From JAKZVK01 sp965248255 (GTDB taxonomy: Bacteria; Acidobacteriota; Terriglobia; Bryobacterales; UBA6623): a DNA stretch of 64,000 bases. Within the stretch, counting starts at the first letter, position 1, and every line of letters starts with the position of its first letter. Location of the stretch: contig CBDFIW010000004.1 in NCBI GenBank assembly GCA_965248255.1, positions 868,001 to 932,000 of the forward strand. The letters run 5' to 3'. Below are positions 7,163-16,507 of this stretch, in pieces. The notes beneath the pieces are model-generated. The model did no database searches. It saw only the letters and a program-made list of their open reading frames with translations, and was not told the DNA's origin. The translations under genes and the position numbers were made by a program.

Positions 7163-9581
7163 CTACCGCGCGGCCTTCCGGCGCGGGGCGCGAACGGCGT
7201 ACTCGCGTTGAACGTCCGCCGCGATGTCCCTTTCGCGGAAGGGGACCGGCCGAAGCTTCTTTTGCGAAAACAGCTCGGTTTGGTCGGTGAAGTGAGGCGA
7301 AGCGGGGTCCCCGGACTGCGAATACGTCAGGACGCCTTTCGCGCGTGGACCGTCGGTCGTATACTCAACGCCGAGTAGGAAGCTCGTTCCCCCCACCACA
7401 GGGTAGCCTAGCCCGGTGAGGAAGCGGCTGCTTTCGACGCGCTCGGGACTCGACATCGGTTCGAGTGTCGTCGAGTTGAGGCCGTTGCGCTGCGCGTTGA
7501 GTAGGCCCTCATGCCCACCCAGGCCGCCATGCATGGGAATGCGGCGGCCGGCCTTGTCGGCATATTGCAGTTCGCCCAAAGGAACATCCAACGGGATCCC
7601 GAGCGACTGCAAACGCTCAACGGCGCGAGCTAGGTTCTGAAGGGCGACATCTCCCTCCGCCAGGCCGCGGGGCGTACCGACCGGGTCGGCCGGATCGAAA
7701 TCCACGTCGAAGAGGCTGTCCTTGCGGAGCAAATTCCGGCTGGGGTACTGGCCGATGAACTCCCGGAAGACGACAGCGCCGCGGCTTTCCAGATCGTAAC
7801 GACCGTCCCAAGACGCGAGGACCTGGCAAGCCTCGGTCAGGTCCACCGGCTTGTCATCAAGCGACACAGTGGACTGCTCTTGGCAGCGCTCGACAAGCAC
7901 GGGCCGAATCAGCTCGGCCGTATAACTTCGGTTACTGAGAATCGCATCGAGGGCCTCGTCCAAGTTGAACTTGCCGTCGTCGCCCGCGGGACGATCGGGC
8001 GAACGGTTGGACAGTGTAAGGTCGTTATTTCGCGTGCGGAGTGACAGGGCGGCGCCCTGCCGGCCGTGCAGGACTGAGTAAGATCCTGGGATCAACTCCG
8101 AAGAGTTGGCTAACCAAAAACTGTCGTTCGCATTGAAGACGTAGTCGTCCCGCTCGAGCCGCGGCATGGCGTCGTAGGGAACGATGCCGGGATCGCGGGC
8201 GTCCGGGTCGTCAAACCATTCGGCGGCGGGGTCCCCGCCGTCCAGCAGCACCAGGCCGCGATTGGCAAGTCTCTGAACCAGATCGTCGGACTCGCGCTGC
8301 TGCTGCCAGCCGGTGAGCACCTCGGGCCTCACATTGGGAGTGGAGGCGGTATCGGCGTACCACGCTTGGCCGCCGGCACTCACAGCGATCGTGTTGATGA
8401 AAGGCATGCCCTGAAAACGGGCATGGGCTTCGATGAACTCGTCGAGGCTTTGGGCGCGGTCCATTGCGAACCATTGCGGACCGGCTGCGTCGTTGTCCCG
8501 GTTGGCGTCGCGCAGGGCAAGCGCGTGCTCGACCGTCCACCCGGCCCCCGGCAGGGCGACGACAGGGCCGTGGTGCGAGAAATAGACCGTACGTTCGACG
8601 GCTTCGAGCGCGCCGTCGTCGCCCAGAACATCCACCGATACCGTCTCCGCCGTCATCTCTCTCCAACCGTCACCGTAGCGGTAGGTTGTGGGTTCGCCAG
8701 GCTTGAGATCCAGACGGTACAGAGTGAATCGCTTGCCCGCCGACACGGTGTGGGTCCAGGCGACGGCCTCGTTGAACCCGATCGCCACCCCGGGCATGCC
8801 CACCGGACTTGCGCCGTAGACGTCCAACTCCCCTCGAATGGCGAGGTGTTTCTCCCAGAAGCGGTTGGCGCCGACCCATGGGTAATGCGGGTTGGCGACG
8901 AGCAGCCCGCCGCCGGTTTCTGACAAGGCGCTGCCGATCGCCCAACCGTTGCTGGCCTGATCGGGCGGGTCGACCGAGGCCGGCATGTAGCTGCTGAGTA
9001 GGCCACTTGGGGGGCTGGTGAGCCGGCGGCTCAGTCGCGCCGCCGATTCAGGGCCCGGCGGCTGCGCGGACCCAATCATCCTGGCGAAACGGGCCGACGT
9101 GAGGGTGGACCTATACAGAATAGGCCGCAACGTCTTCTACGCTGACGGGGACGACCCAATCCTCCCCCCGGCACCAGCCGGGAACGGCGTCCCTCCCCGT
9201 CTCGGCCAAGTAGTGGTTGTAGCCCGCGGCGAAACCGGCGAGCCGGTAGTCGCGGTCTTGCCCCTTGAGATGCTCCCGTGCCCGCTCATTGACCTCGAGG
9301 GTGCGCATCGTGATGTCGCTGTAAAGATGACGGTTCCCCTCACCGGGGCCAAAGTACCGAGCCCGCTCGCCGCGAACGCGCACCACCTGATCGGCAATCG
9401 AGCACAGGTGATCCTCGGCCTGCGCGTAGCCTTCCCTGAATCCTAAACCGGCGACATTACGAGCCTCGATGTGCGGGATGTTGTAGCTGGTGCGACGAAT
9501 GCGGGCATGGAAGGCCCGCGGGGCCGAGCAGTTGAAAGCGAGCAGCCCCAGGAGAATGATCAACCAGACCTTCAATAGCAT
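7163..9581 (-). pseudogene. Penicillin acylase family N-terminal nucleophile hydrolase, frameshifted
   Basis: Two overlapping frames together make one penicillin-acylase-like protein of about 800 residues, the family's normal length. The first part (9581 down to about 9111, from MLLKVWLIILLGLL) has an export signal and the alpha-subunit opening (RTSYNIPHIEARN, FREGYAQAEDHL). The second (about 9130 to 7163) has the beta subunit, starting at the nucleophile Ser in ASNGWAIGS (codon at 8951-8953) and continuing VANPHYPWVG and AWTHTVSAG. Frame is lost by one base within 9111-9130, where the first frame ends AAYSV-stop and the second reads LYRSTLTSAR. No slippery run is obvious, so this is a mutation or a sequence error. 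Members hydrolyse amides such as beta-lactam side chains or acyl-homoserine lactones. Confidence 0.8.
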
Positions 9582-9625
9582 CAAGCGCGTTACAGCGACC
9601 TGCTCCCACCCGGGCCCAACTGGAG

Positions 9626-9905
9626 TTACCACGGTAGCAGTCTTTTGGTGAAGCGCCGTCCGAGTTCCGCGATCGTTCGGCTGCTCCTGGCGCCGATCAT
9701 GACCCCTTCACGAAGGCGGTCTTCAACTTTGTGGTCTTTGACGACGTCGAGGAAGACGGGTGCCGGCGGCTTTGCAGGCCGCGAGAACCCGTGCGCGTGC
9801 CTTGGCCAGCGTCGGCGTGTAGGGTGGGTTGTGGACCTCGGGGAAACCGAACGAAAGCCCCACGTCGCGCGGGTCCGCACCTGCACGAGGGCCAGAAACC
9901 GAATG
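9626..9905 (-). pseudogene. Remnant of an HpcH/HpaI-type aldolase, C-terminal part only
   Basis: Reading the minus strand from about 9895, one frame gives GADPRDVGLSFGFPEVHNPP then KARARVLAACKAAGT. This matches the metal-site/Asp helix and last barrel strands of HpcH/HpaI aldolases, which cleave 2-keto-3-deoxy sugar acids or related compounds. A one-base shift near 9765 moves to a second frame, VFLDVVKDHKVEDRLREGVM then IGARSSRTIAELGRRFTKR, the family's C-terminus. The N-terminal two thirds are missing; the acetamidase gene ends next to the break. It is a decayed gene, not a functional one. Confidence 0.55.
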
Positions 9906-9906
9906 G

Positions 9907-10926
9907 CTACGGCCTTTGGGCTAGGGCCACCTTCGGGATCTTGCAACCGATCGTTCCTGCGATCGCCGCCACGTCATACTCACCCTGAAAACCGATGAGC
10001 TGGTGCGCGGCCCAAGATTCGAGGCCGTACTCATCCACTAGCCAGTGCACCATGTCGGTGGTGGCGATCTTGAGCGCTTCGTTGAGCGTGTCGCCCGACT
10101 TGTTGCCGATGCTGATCAGATAGTCCGCGTTCTCAATGCGCAACGTGGTGAGCTGAGCGTTCTTCTTGAGATCAATCGAGAACTCGACATCGAGTGAAGT
10201 TTCCACGCCCGACCCAACCGCCTCCCCATCGCCCTGGACGGCGTGCCCATCGCCGAACATCAAGAAGCCGCCCTCATGGTAGACCGGGATGTAGACGGTG
10301 GCCCCCTCCTTGACCGCTTTGTAGTCCATGTTGCCGCCCCAGTTGCCGGTCGGGCCCGAACGCGGGGCATGGTCGCCGGCGGGCGGTACGCCGATACAGC
10401 CGAGAAGAGGTTGGGCTTTGAATTCCAGCTTGATCTTCTTGCTCACGGGTTCTCGCATGCGGACCGTATTTCGCTTGAGATCGATGACCCAGGGAACCAA
10501 GTCGGTGCGGCCCTCAAGGAAGTTGTCGGGGCCGCCGAGAATCACCGCTTTGTCGTAGAGCGGTGGCTGCCTCTCGTAGTCCTCGGTGAGCGCGTAGCCG
10601 CCAATGTGATAGGCCGTGTATCCCCAGTTGCGGTTCAGGCGAACCTTGTTCAGACGCACGACGAGCGCGTCGCCCGGCTTGGCTCCCTCTACGTAAAAAG
10701 GGCCGGTGAGCGGGTTGCCGTGCGTCTTGGTACGTCGCACCCCCTGAAAGTCCCAGCCGGCCGAGTCCACCGTCTTGGTGATGACCCTGTCGCCGGGCCG
10801 GATGCGCGCTTCGACTCGGTGATGCCGGTCGAACGTGTGGTGGTTGCGCTCGTTGATGACGCGGTGCACCTCGGCCACCCCCAGGGAGGGGAGCAGCAGC
10901 GCCGCCACTGCGAGTGTTTTTCTCAT
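9907..10926 (-). CDS. Exported acetamidase/formamidase family protein
   Basis: The ATG at 10926 follows AGAAGG by six bases and yields 339 residues with a signal peptide (MRKTLAVAALLLPSLGVAEV). The body matches the FmdA/AmdA family, which hydrolyses formamide or short amides to the acid and ammonia: GDRVITKTVDSAGWDFQG, TGPFYVEGAKPGDALVV, PLLGCIGVPPAG, GNWGGNMD, YHEGGFLMFGDGHAVQGDGE. Export is a feature of the homologues found in acidobacterial and planctomycete-like genomes, in contrast to cytoplasmic formamidases. Its start region lies about 150 bases from the divergent PSCyt/PSD gene, so the two may share a control region. Confidence 0.85.
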   Translation of the reverse strand: MRKTLAVAALLLPSLGVAEVHRVINERNHHTFDRHHRVEARIRPGDRVITKTVDSAGWDFQGVRRTKTHGNPLTGPFYVEGAKPGDALVVRLNKVRLNRNWGYTAYHIGGYALTEDYERQPPLYDKAVILGGPDNFLEGRTDLVPWVIDLKRNTVRMREPVSKKIKLEFKAQPLLGCIGVPPAGDHAPRSGPTGNWGGNMDYKAVKEGATVYIPVYHEGGFLMFGDGHAVQGDGEAVGSGVETSLDVEFSIDLKKNAQLTTLRIENADYLISIGNKSGDTLNEALKIATTDMVHWLVDEYGLESWAAHQLIGFQGEYDVAAIAGTIGCKIPKVALAQRP

Positions 10927-11080
10927 CCGCGACCTTCTCTTGGGCGTCACGTCTGCAAATATACCAAGCAGCCCTCCCGACCCGGCGTCGGCCGGCGCCG
11001 GGTGTAGCACCCTGCATCCCCGGCCCGCACGGGGCCTGAAGCTGCGTGGCTCGTTCCCGGAATTGTATGCTCATAGAGAC

Positions 11081-13465
11081 GTGAACGTTCGACGCCGACG
11101 ATTGGCCCTCTGGGCGCCTTGTGCTCTGTCGGTCCTGACGGCGGTGTTTCCGCCGAACGCCGCGGGCGCCCCACCGTCGGAAGGGGCCGGGGCCGGTTTT
11201 CGACGGTCAGTCCAACCGTTTCTCGCCAAGCACTGTACGGCGTGCCACGGCGGTAACGTGGCCATGGCGGGACTGAACTTCGAAGCGTTCTCCGACGCGC
11301 GGACAGCCCGCGAGGACCCGCACGCTTGGGAGCGTATCCGGAGAATGCTGGGGGAGGGCCGGATGCCGCCCGAGGGCCGCCCGCGGCCGAGTACCGGCGA
11401 AACGGGTGCTGTCCTTGAATGGATTGATGCCGAGCTGGAGCGGATGGGCCGAGACCGTCCGCCCGACCCCGGCCGCGTGACCGCCCGTCGCCTGAATCGC
11501 GCCGAGTACAACAACACCATCCGTGATCTTCTGGGAGTCGATTTTCGGCCCGCCGACGATTTCCCGACCGACGATACCGGCTACGGCTTTGACAACATCG
11601 GCGACGTGCTCTCGCTCTCGCCGGTGCTGATGGAGCGCTACCTGAGCGCCGCCGAGCAGATCGCTGAAAAGGCGATCGTGGCCGAGCCGGCCATCGAGCC
11701 GATGCTTGCCCGCTACCTGGCGCCGCGTGCGCCGGAGGAAAGCAAGCTCGAAGCACCCGGTGGCGTCCCATATTCGAGGGAGGGCTCGATCCGGTTCCAG
11801 CACGAGTTCCTGGCCAATGCGGAGTACGAGATTCAGGTACGTTGGGTCGATCGGCGGCTGATACCAAAACCCGAACCCGGCAACCTGAACCCGCCCATGC
11901 CCGGGCCGCTGCCGTTCGAAATCATGGTGGACGGCGAGCGCATCGAGGTCGTCGAAATACAGCCGGGACAGTACGCCAACCGGCAGCACGACGTCATGGT
12001 GGCAGTGGCCGCCGGCGTGCGCACCATCGAGGGCAGATTCTTAGTCGACGTGACGAACATCCGCGACCACGAAGCCGAGAAATACGAGAAACCCCGGCGC
12101 ATGGCGTTCCTGGATCGCGCGGAGGTCCACGGCCCGTTCAACCGCAAGTCGCCGTCTCTAACCGCGAGTCACAGGAGGGTCTTCGTTTGCGGTCATCTGA
12201 ACTGGCAACATCGACCCGGTTGCTCGCAGCAGATCTTGGCAAACCTAGCCCGCAACGCTTACCGACGGCCGGTGGGACAGGACGAAATCGACGCCCTGAA
12301 ACGGCTGGTCGGGTTGGCGCAAGAGTCGGGCGACTCGTTCGAGCAGGGCATCCAACTGGCCCTCAAGGCTGTCCTGGTTTCTCCGCACTTCCTGTTTCGG
12401 ATCGAGCACGACCCCAACCCGCAAGACCCGTTGTCGGCGCATCCGGTCAATCAATATGAACTGGCCTCGCGGCTGTCCTACTTTCTCTGGAGTAGCCTGC
12501 CGGACCAGCACCTCCTACAGCGCGCCACCGACCTCGAGTTGCGGGACGACGACGTCATGGAGGCCGAGGTCACCCGCATGCTGGCGAGCCCGAAGTCCCG
12601 GGCATTGGTAGAGAACTTCGTCGGCCAGTGGCTCGAGTTGCGCAACCTCGATACCGCCTCGCCCGACCCGGACCGCTTTCCGGATTTCGACGGCGAGTTG
12701 CGGGACGCCATGAGGCGTGAGACGGAGCTGTTCTTCGAAACCGTCATGCATGAGGACCGCAGTATCGTCGATCTACTCGATGGGCGTTTCACGTTCCTCA
12801 ACGAGCGACTGGCCCGGCATTACGGCATCGGAGGCCTCGCGGGTCCGCAGTTCCGGCGTGTGAGCCTTGATGGCGTGCAGCGAAGCGGCGTGCTGACGCA
12901 AGGCAGCATCCTCACGATCTCGTCGTACCCGACCCGTACTTCCGCGGTGTTGCGAGGCAAGTGGCTGCTCGACAACATCTTGGGTGCGCCGCCGCCGCCG
13001 CCGCCCGAGGCCATGGACTTGGATGACACCGAAGTGGGCACGGCGCGGACATTGCGCGAGCAATTAGAACAGCACCGTGCGAACCCGAGTTGCGCGGTCT
13101 GCCACGTCAAGATGGATGCGCTCGGCTTCGGCCTCGAAAACTATGACGCCGTCGGCCGTTGGCGGACCCACGACGGCAAATGGCCGCTGGATACTTCAGG
13201 CGAGTTGCCGGGCGGACACGCCTTCACCAGCCCAAGTGAAATGAAGGCGATCCTGCGGCTCGAGAAGGATGAATTCACTCGCTGTCTGACTGAAAAGATG
13301 CTAACCTACGCATTAGGCCGGGGCCTGGAAAGCTACGATCGTCCGGCGATCGAGCACATCCAGCAGCAAGTCGCCGAGGATGGCTATCGCTTCTCGCGGC
13401 TAACAACTGAGATTGTGAAGAGCAGGCCTTTCCAGATGAGGCGGGGCGACGGAGGGAAGCGATGA
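11081..13465 (+). CDS. Exported PSCyt/PSD-type c-heme protein (DUF1587/DUF1592/DUF1588/DUF1585)
   Basis: I choose the GTG at 11081 because it opens directly onto an export signal (VNVRRRRLALWAPCALSVLT); 794 residues. A c-type heme motif CTACH lies at residues 52-56. Then follow the Planctomycete-specific blocks in the usual order: DUF1587 (RRLNRAEYNNTIRDLLGVD), DUF1595 (NAYRRPVGQDEIDALKRLV), DUF1592 (YELASRLSYFLWSSLPD), DUF1588 (RGKWLLDNILGAPPPPP, then a second CAVCH heme motif) and DUF1585 at the end. These proteins are periplasmic or outer-membrane associated; no enzymatic role has been established that I know of. The stop overlaps the next ATG as ATGA, so it is translationally coupled to the DUF1552 gene. 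Confidence 0.88.
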   Translation: MNVRRRRLALWAPCALSVLTAVFPPNAAGAPPSEGAGAGFRRSVQPFLAKHCTACHGGNVAMAGLNFEAFSDARTAREDPHAWERIRRMLGEGRMPPEGRPRPSTGETGAVLEWIDAELERMGRDRPPDPGRVTARRLNRAEYNNTIRDLLGVDFRPADDFPTDDTGYGFDNIGDVLSLSPVLMERYLSAAEQIAEKAIVAEPAIEPMLARYLAPRAPEESKLEAPGGVPYSREGSIRFQHEFLANAEYEIQVRWVDRRLIPKPEPGNLNPPMPGPLPFEIMVDGERIEVVEIQPGQYANRQHDVMVAVAAGVRTIEGRFLVDVTNIRDHEAEKYEKPRRMAFLDRAEVHGPFNRKSPSLTASHRRVFVCGHLNWQHRPGCSQQILANLARNAYRRPVGQDEIDALKRLVGLAQESGDSFEQGIQLALKAVLVSPHFLFRIEHDPNPQDPLSAHPVNQYELASRLSYFLWSSLPDQHLLQRATDLELRDDDVMEAEVTRMLASPKSRALVENFVGQWLELRNLDTASPDPDRFPDFDGELRDAMRRETELFFETVMHEDRSIVDLLDGRFTFLNERLARHYGIGGLAGPQFRRVSLDGVQRSGVLTQGSILTISSYPTRTSAVLRGKWLLDNILGAPPPPPPEAMDLDDTEVGTARTLREQLEQHRANPSCAVCHVKMDALGFGLENYDAVGRWRTHDGKWPLDTSGELPGGHAFTSPSEMKAILRLEKDEFTRCLTEKMLTYALGRGLESYDRPAIEHIQQQVAEDGYRFSRLTTEIVKSRPFQMRRGDGGKR

Positions 13466-14820
13466 CGGCGCGCCAACCCCTTTCCAGACGAACGATGTTG
13501 CGAGGCATGGGCGCCGCCGTGGCGCTGCCGTTCCTCGACGCGATGGTCCCGGCATTCGCCGGCGGTGCGGGCCGGCTCACGGCAGGCGAGGCCCCCGTGC
13601 GGATGGCATTCACTTATGTCCCCAACGGCATCATCATGGAGGACTGGACGCCCACCGCGGTCGGCAGGGATTTCGGCCTGCCGAAAGTGTTGGAACCTGT
13701 CGCGGACTTCCGCGACAACCTTCTTCTGTTCTCAGGGCTGAGCCACAACAACGGCCGGGCGCTGGGCGATGGGGGGGGTGATCATGCCCGCGCGGCCGCA
13801 TCCTTCCTCACCGGCGTGCACCCGAAGAAAACCGACGGCGCCGACATCCGGAACGGGATTTCGGTCGATCAAGTCGCGGCGCAGATGCTCGGCGGCCGCA
13901 CCCGTTTCGCCTCGATCGAGCTCGGCACCGAACACGGCCGGCTGGCGGGCAACTGTGACTCGGGTTACAGTTGCGCCTACAGCAACAGCGTCTCCTGGCG
14001 CAGCGAGGCCACGCCCATGCCGCCGGAGGTCAATCCACGGCTGCTGTTCGAGCGTTTATTTGGACGGCCCGGCGCGAAAGACGACCCGGCAGCCCGCGCG
14101 AAGCGTCGGCGGTACGACAAGAGCATCCTCGACTTCGTTCAAGAAGATACCCGCAAGCTGAAGGGCGATCTCGGCCCGACGGACCAGCGCAAACTGGACG
14201 AATACTTGGACGCGGTCCGCGAGATCGAGAAGAGGATTGCGATTTCCGAGAAGTCATCCTCTCACGCCGAGCCCGCCATCGATCGTCCGGCCGGCATTCC
14301 TGTCGCCTTTGCCGATCATACGAAGTTGATGTTCGACCTCCAGGTGGTCGCCTTTCAGACGGACCTGACGAGAATCAGCACGTTCATGCTGGGCCGTGAA
14401 GGCAGCAACCGTACCTACCGTGAGATCGGCGTACCCTACGCCCACCACGGACTGACTCATCACCAGGGCGACGAGGAGAAGATCCGGCAGATCAGCAGTA
14501 TCAACCGCTTCCACATGGAGCAGTTCGCCTACTTCCTTGAGCGGCTCGATTCGATCGAAGAAGGCGACGGCACTCTCCTCGACCATTCGATGCTCGTCTA
14601 CGGCAGCGGCTTGGCGGACGGCAACAAGCACACCCATCACGACCTGCCGGTGTTGGTCGCCGGCGGTGGAGGCGGTGGCCTGCACCCGGGGCGTCACGTT
14701 CGCTATCCCGAGGAAACACCGATGACGAATCTGTACCTCTCCCTGCTCGACATCATGGGTGTGCAGCCGGAGTCGGTGGGTGATTCCCACGGCAAGTTGG
14801 AGCATCTCTCGGACATCTGA
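13462..14820 (+). CDS. DUF1552 family exported protein, partner of the PSCyt/PSD protein
   Basis: 452 residues starting in the ATGA overlap with the preceding gene. The N-terminus (SRRTMLRGMGAAVALPFLDA) is a Tat-type signal. The sequence has the DUF1552 features VRMAFTYVPNGIIMEDW, LLLFSGLSHNNGRALGDGGG, and a C-terminal metal-site-like stretch (SMLVYGSGLADGNKHTHHDL then PVLVAGGGGGGLHPGRHVRY) that resembles DUF1501 and alkaline-phosphatase-like folds. The pairing of a PSCyt/PSD gene with a DUF1552 gene is a fixed arrangement in such genomes, which suggests they work as one exported complex of unknown substrate. Confidence 0.88.
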   Translation: MTARQPLSRRTMLRGMGAAVALPFLDAMVPAFAGGAGRLTAGEAPVRMAFTYVPNGIIMEDWTPTAVGRDFGLPKVLEPVADFRDNLLLFSGLSHNNGRALGDGGGDHARAAASFLTGVHPKKTDGADIRNGISVDQVAAQMLGGRTRFASIELGTEHGRLAGNCDSGYSCAYSNSVSWRSEATPMPPEVNPRLLFERLFGRPGAKDDPAARAKRRRYDKSILDFVQEDTRKLKGDLGPTDQRKLDEYLDAVREIEKRIAISEKSSSHAEPAIDRPAGIPVAFADHTKLMFDLQVVAFQTDLTRISTFMLGREGSNRTYREIGVPYAHHGLTHHQGDEEKIRQISSINRFHMEQFAYFLERLDSIEEGDGTLLDHSMLVYGSGLADGNKHTHHDLPVLVAGGGGGGLHPGRHVRYPEETPMTNLYLSLLDIMGVQPESVGDSHGKLEHLSDI

Positions 14821-14903
14821 TCTTCTTGACAGCGGCCGATCCAGACGGCGCTGGACGGGCCGCCGCTGGATGTGCTCCGGGCTGCCTGGTCGCATCTCCC
14901 TCT

Positions 14904-15907
14904 ATGCGGGTACCCGAGACTCACTCGCTTGCGCTATCGCGGCTGAAGCTGTGCCGAGCCGTGGCGGCGGCCGTCGCCCTGGCTTGGCCCTCCGTTCCCG
15001 CCGTGGCGGACTACTGCCTCCAAGTCGACGAGGAGACCGGCCGCCAAGCAGTTGAGTTGATTCGCCAGGCGGGCGAAGTGGTTTATGAGGACTGGGAACA
15101 ACCCGTCGAGGTGGAGACGGTCGAGTGGGCTGACGGCAGCGTGCGGGTCAACGGGAACCCGGCGCTGGACTTGGCCTACGTCTACATTCCACGGTTAGAC
15201 GACACCTACGAAAACCTTGGTTGGAGAGTGAGGTGCGGTTCCGACCACATTCCACGAGTGGTTCCCGTTCCTCGTTTACACCTCTCAAGCCGGTCGAGCG
15301 TGCTCGGGCCACGCCGCAAGTGCTGGGTATCGTGGAGATCCCGGCGGTGTTTGACTGGGTGGCCCAGGCCCAGGGGCGCCCCCCGACGGGCGAGCCGATT
15401 CCGATCCGTGAGGAAGCCCAAGCCGACTCCGTCATCGTTCGGAAAGTCCTGCGCTCTGAGGAGATCGTCAGCGCGGAGTACTCCTACGAAGTCTCGGGAG
15501 CGGTGGTCTCGGAGCAATGGGGCAACTGGTTCCGAGTTGAGTTGAAGGATGGTCAGACAGGGTGGGTGGGGCCGGATCGCGTCGGAGCCTTCTACCCACT
15601 GCAACATCTACTTCGCGAAAGTCTCCCTTACCTCAACCAGCGCTGGGATGGCGTCGTCTTTGCGATGCCGGATCGTTCTTCGTCCGCACGAAAAATCAAC
15701 CCGGCCTGGCGCAAGCATGTGGGTCGGGAAGCCCCCATCGAGGTGCTTAATGCGCGCTGGGTGAACGGCTACCTGTGGCTCGAAGTGGCGATTCTGTCGG
15801 AGAGTGAATGTAGGGGAGAGAAGCCGGCCGCATTGGCTAGAGGCTGGGTATCTGCTCACGACACGCTCGGCCGACCCGCGGCATGGTTCTATTCGCGCGG
15901 TTGTTGA
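14904..15907 (+). pseudogene. Exported SH3-like domain protein, frameshifted
   Basis: The first frame begins at ATG 14904 with a signal peptide (LCRAVAAAVALAWPSVPAVAD) and runs through DYCLQVDEETGRQAVELIRQ and VYIPRLDDTYENLGW. The second frame, from about 15215 to 15907, continues SEVRFRPHSTSGSRSSFTPL and includes an SH3-like strand pattern, NWFRVELKDGQTGWVGPDRV. A single missing base in 15205-15225 explains the change. Neither part has a recognised catalytic motif; SH3-like domains outside the cell often bind cell wall or peptides. The gene lies between the DUF1552 and OsmC genes. It could be a true pseudogene or a sequencing error. Confidence 0.55.
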
Positions 15908-15994
15908 AGATCGGGTGCAAACACCTGTCGCCGCCAAATCGCACGTTTCCACGGCGAGCCGCAGGCCCCCGTCTCGCTCAGAGGAGGTCTCATC

Positions 15995-16414
15995 ATGCCC
16001 TCGCTTACCGTCACCAGCCTCGAAAACTTTCAAACACTTGTCACCACCGATGATCATGCCTTACTTGCGGATGAGCCCAAGGGGGTGGGCGATGGATTGG
16101 GTCCCGACCCCTACGACCTTCTGCTCAGCTCTCTCGGCGTGTGTACGGCGATGACGCTACAAATGTACGCGCGGCGTAAAGGCTGGGCTCTGCGAAAAGT
16201 CCGCCTCCAGCTGTCTCATGGGCGAGTCCACGCTCGGGACTGTGAAGAGTGTGAGGCCGACGACGGGTTGGTCGAGCGGATCGCGGTCCGGTTGCATGTG
16301 GAGGGGGACCTGGACGCAGAGCAAAGAGAGCGCCTAGCCTACATTGCGACCCGATGCCCGGTGAGGAAAACGATCGCTTCGGGACCTGTGATTACCGATG
16401 AGTTGGTGGACTGA
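15995..16414 (+). CDS. OsmC/Ohr family protein
   Basis: A consensus AGGAGG lies seven bases before the ATG; 139 residues. The family's two redox cysteines are at Cys50 (GPDPYDLLLSSLGVCTAMT) and Cys121 (ATRCPVRKTI). OsmC-type proteins reduce organic hydroperoxides with thiols in the cytoplasm. The extra Cys pair in RDCEECEADD is lineage-specific and could be structural. It converges on the cysteine-biosynthesis operon with about 90 bases between, so the locus may have a thiol theme, but it is on the opposite strand and not part of that operon. Confidence 0.9.
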   Translation: MPSLTVTSLENFQTLVTTDDHALLADEPKGVGDGLGPDPYDLLLSSLGVCTAMTLQMYARRKGWALRKVRLQLSHGRVHARDCEECEADDGLVERIAVRLHVEGDLDAEQRERLAYIATRCPVRKTIASGPVITDELVD

Positions 16415-16507
16415 GAGTACGAGCCACACGCCCAGCGATGGCGTCCGGATCTAGCAAAGCCTCGGCCTGGTCACCGCTTCCGTCCACGCGCGGCTCTGAT
16501 GCCAACC

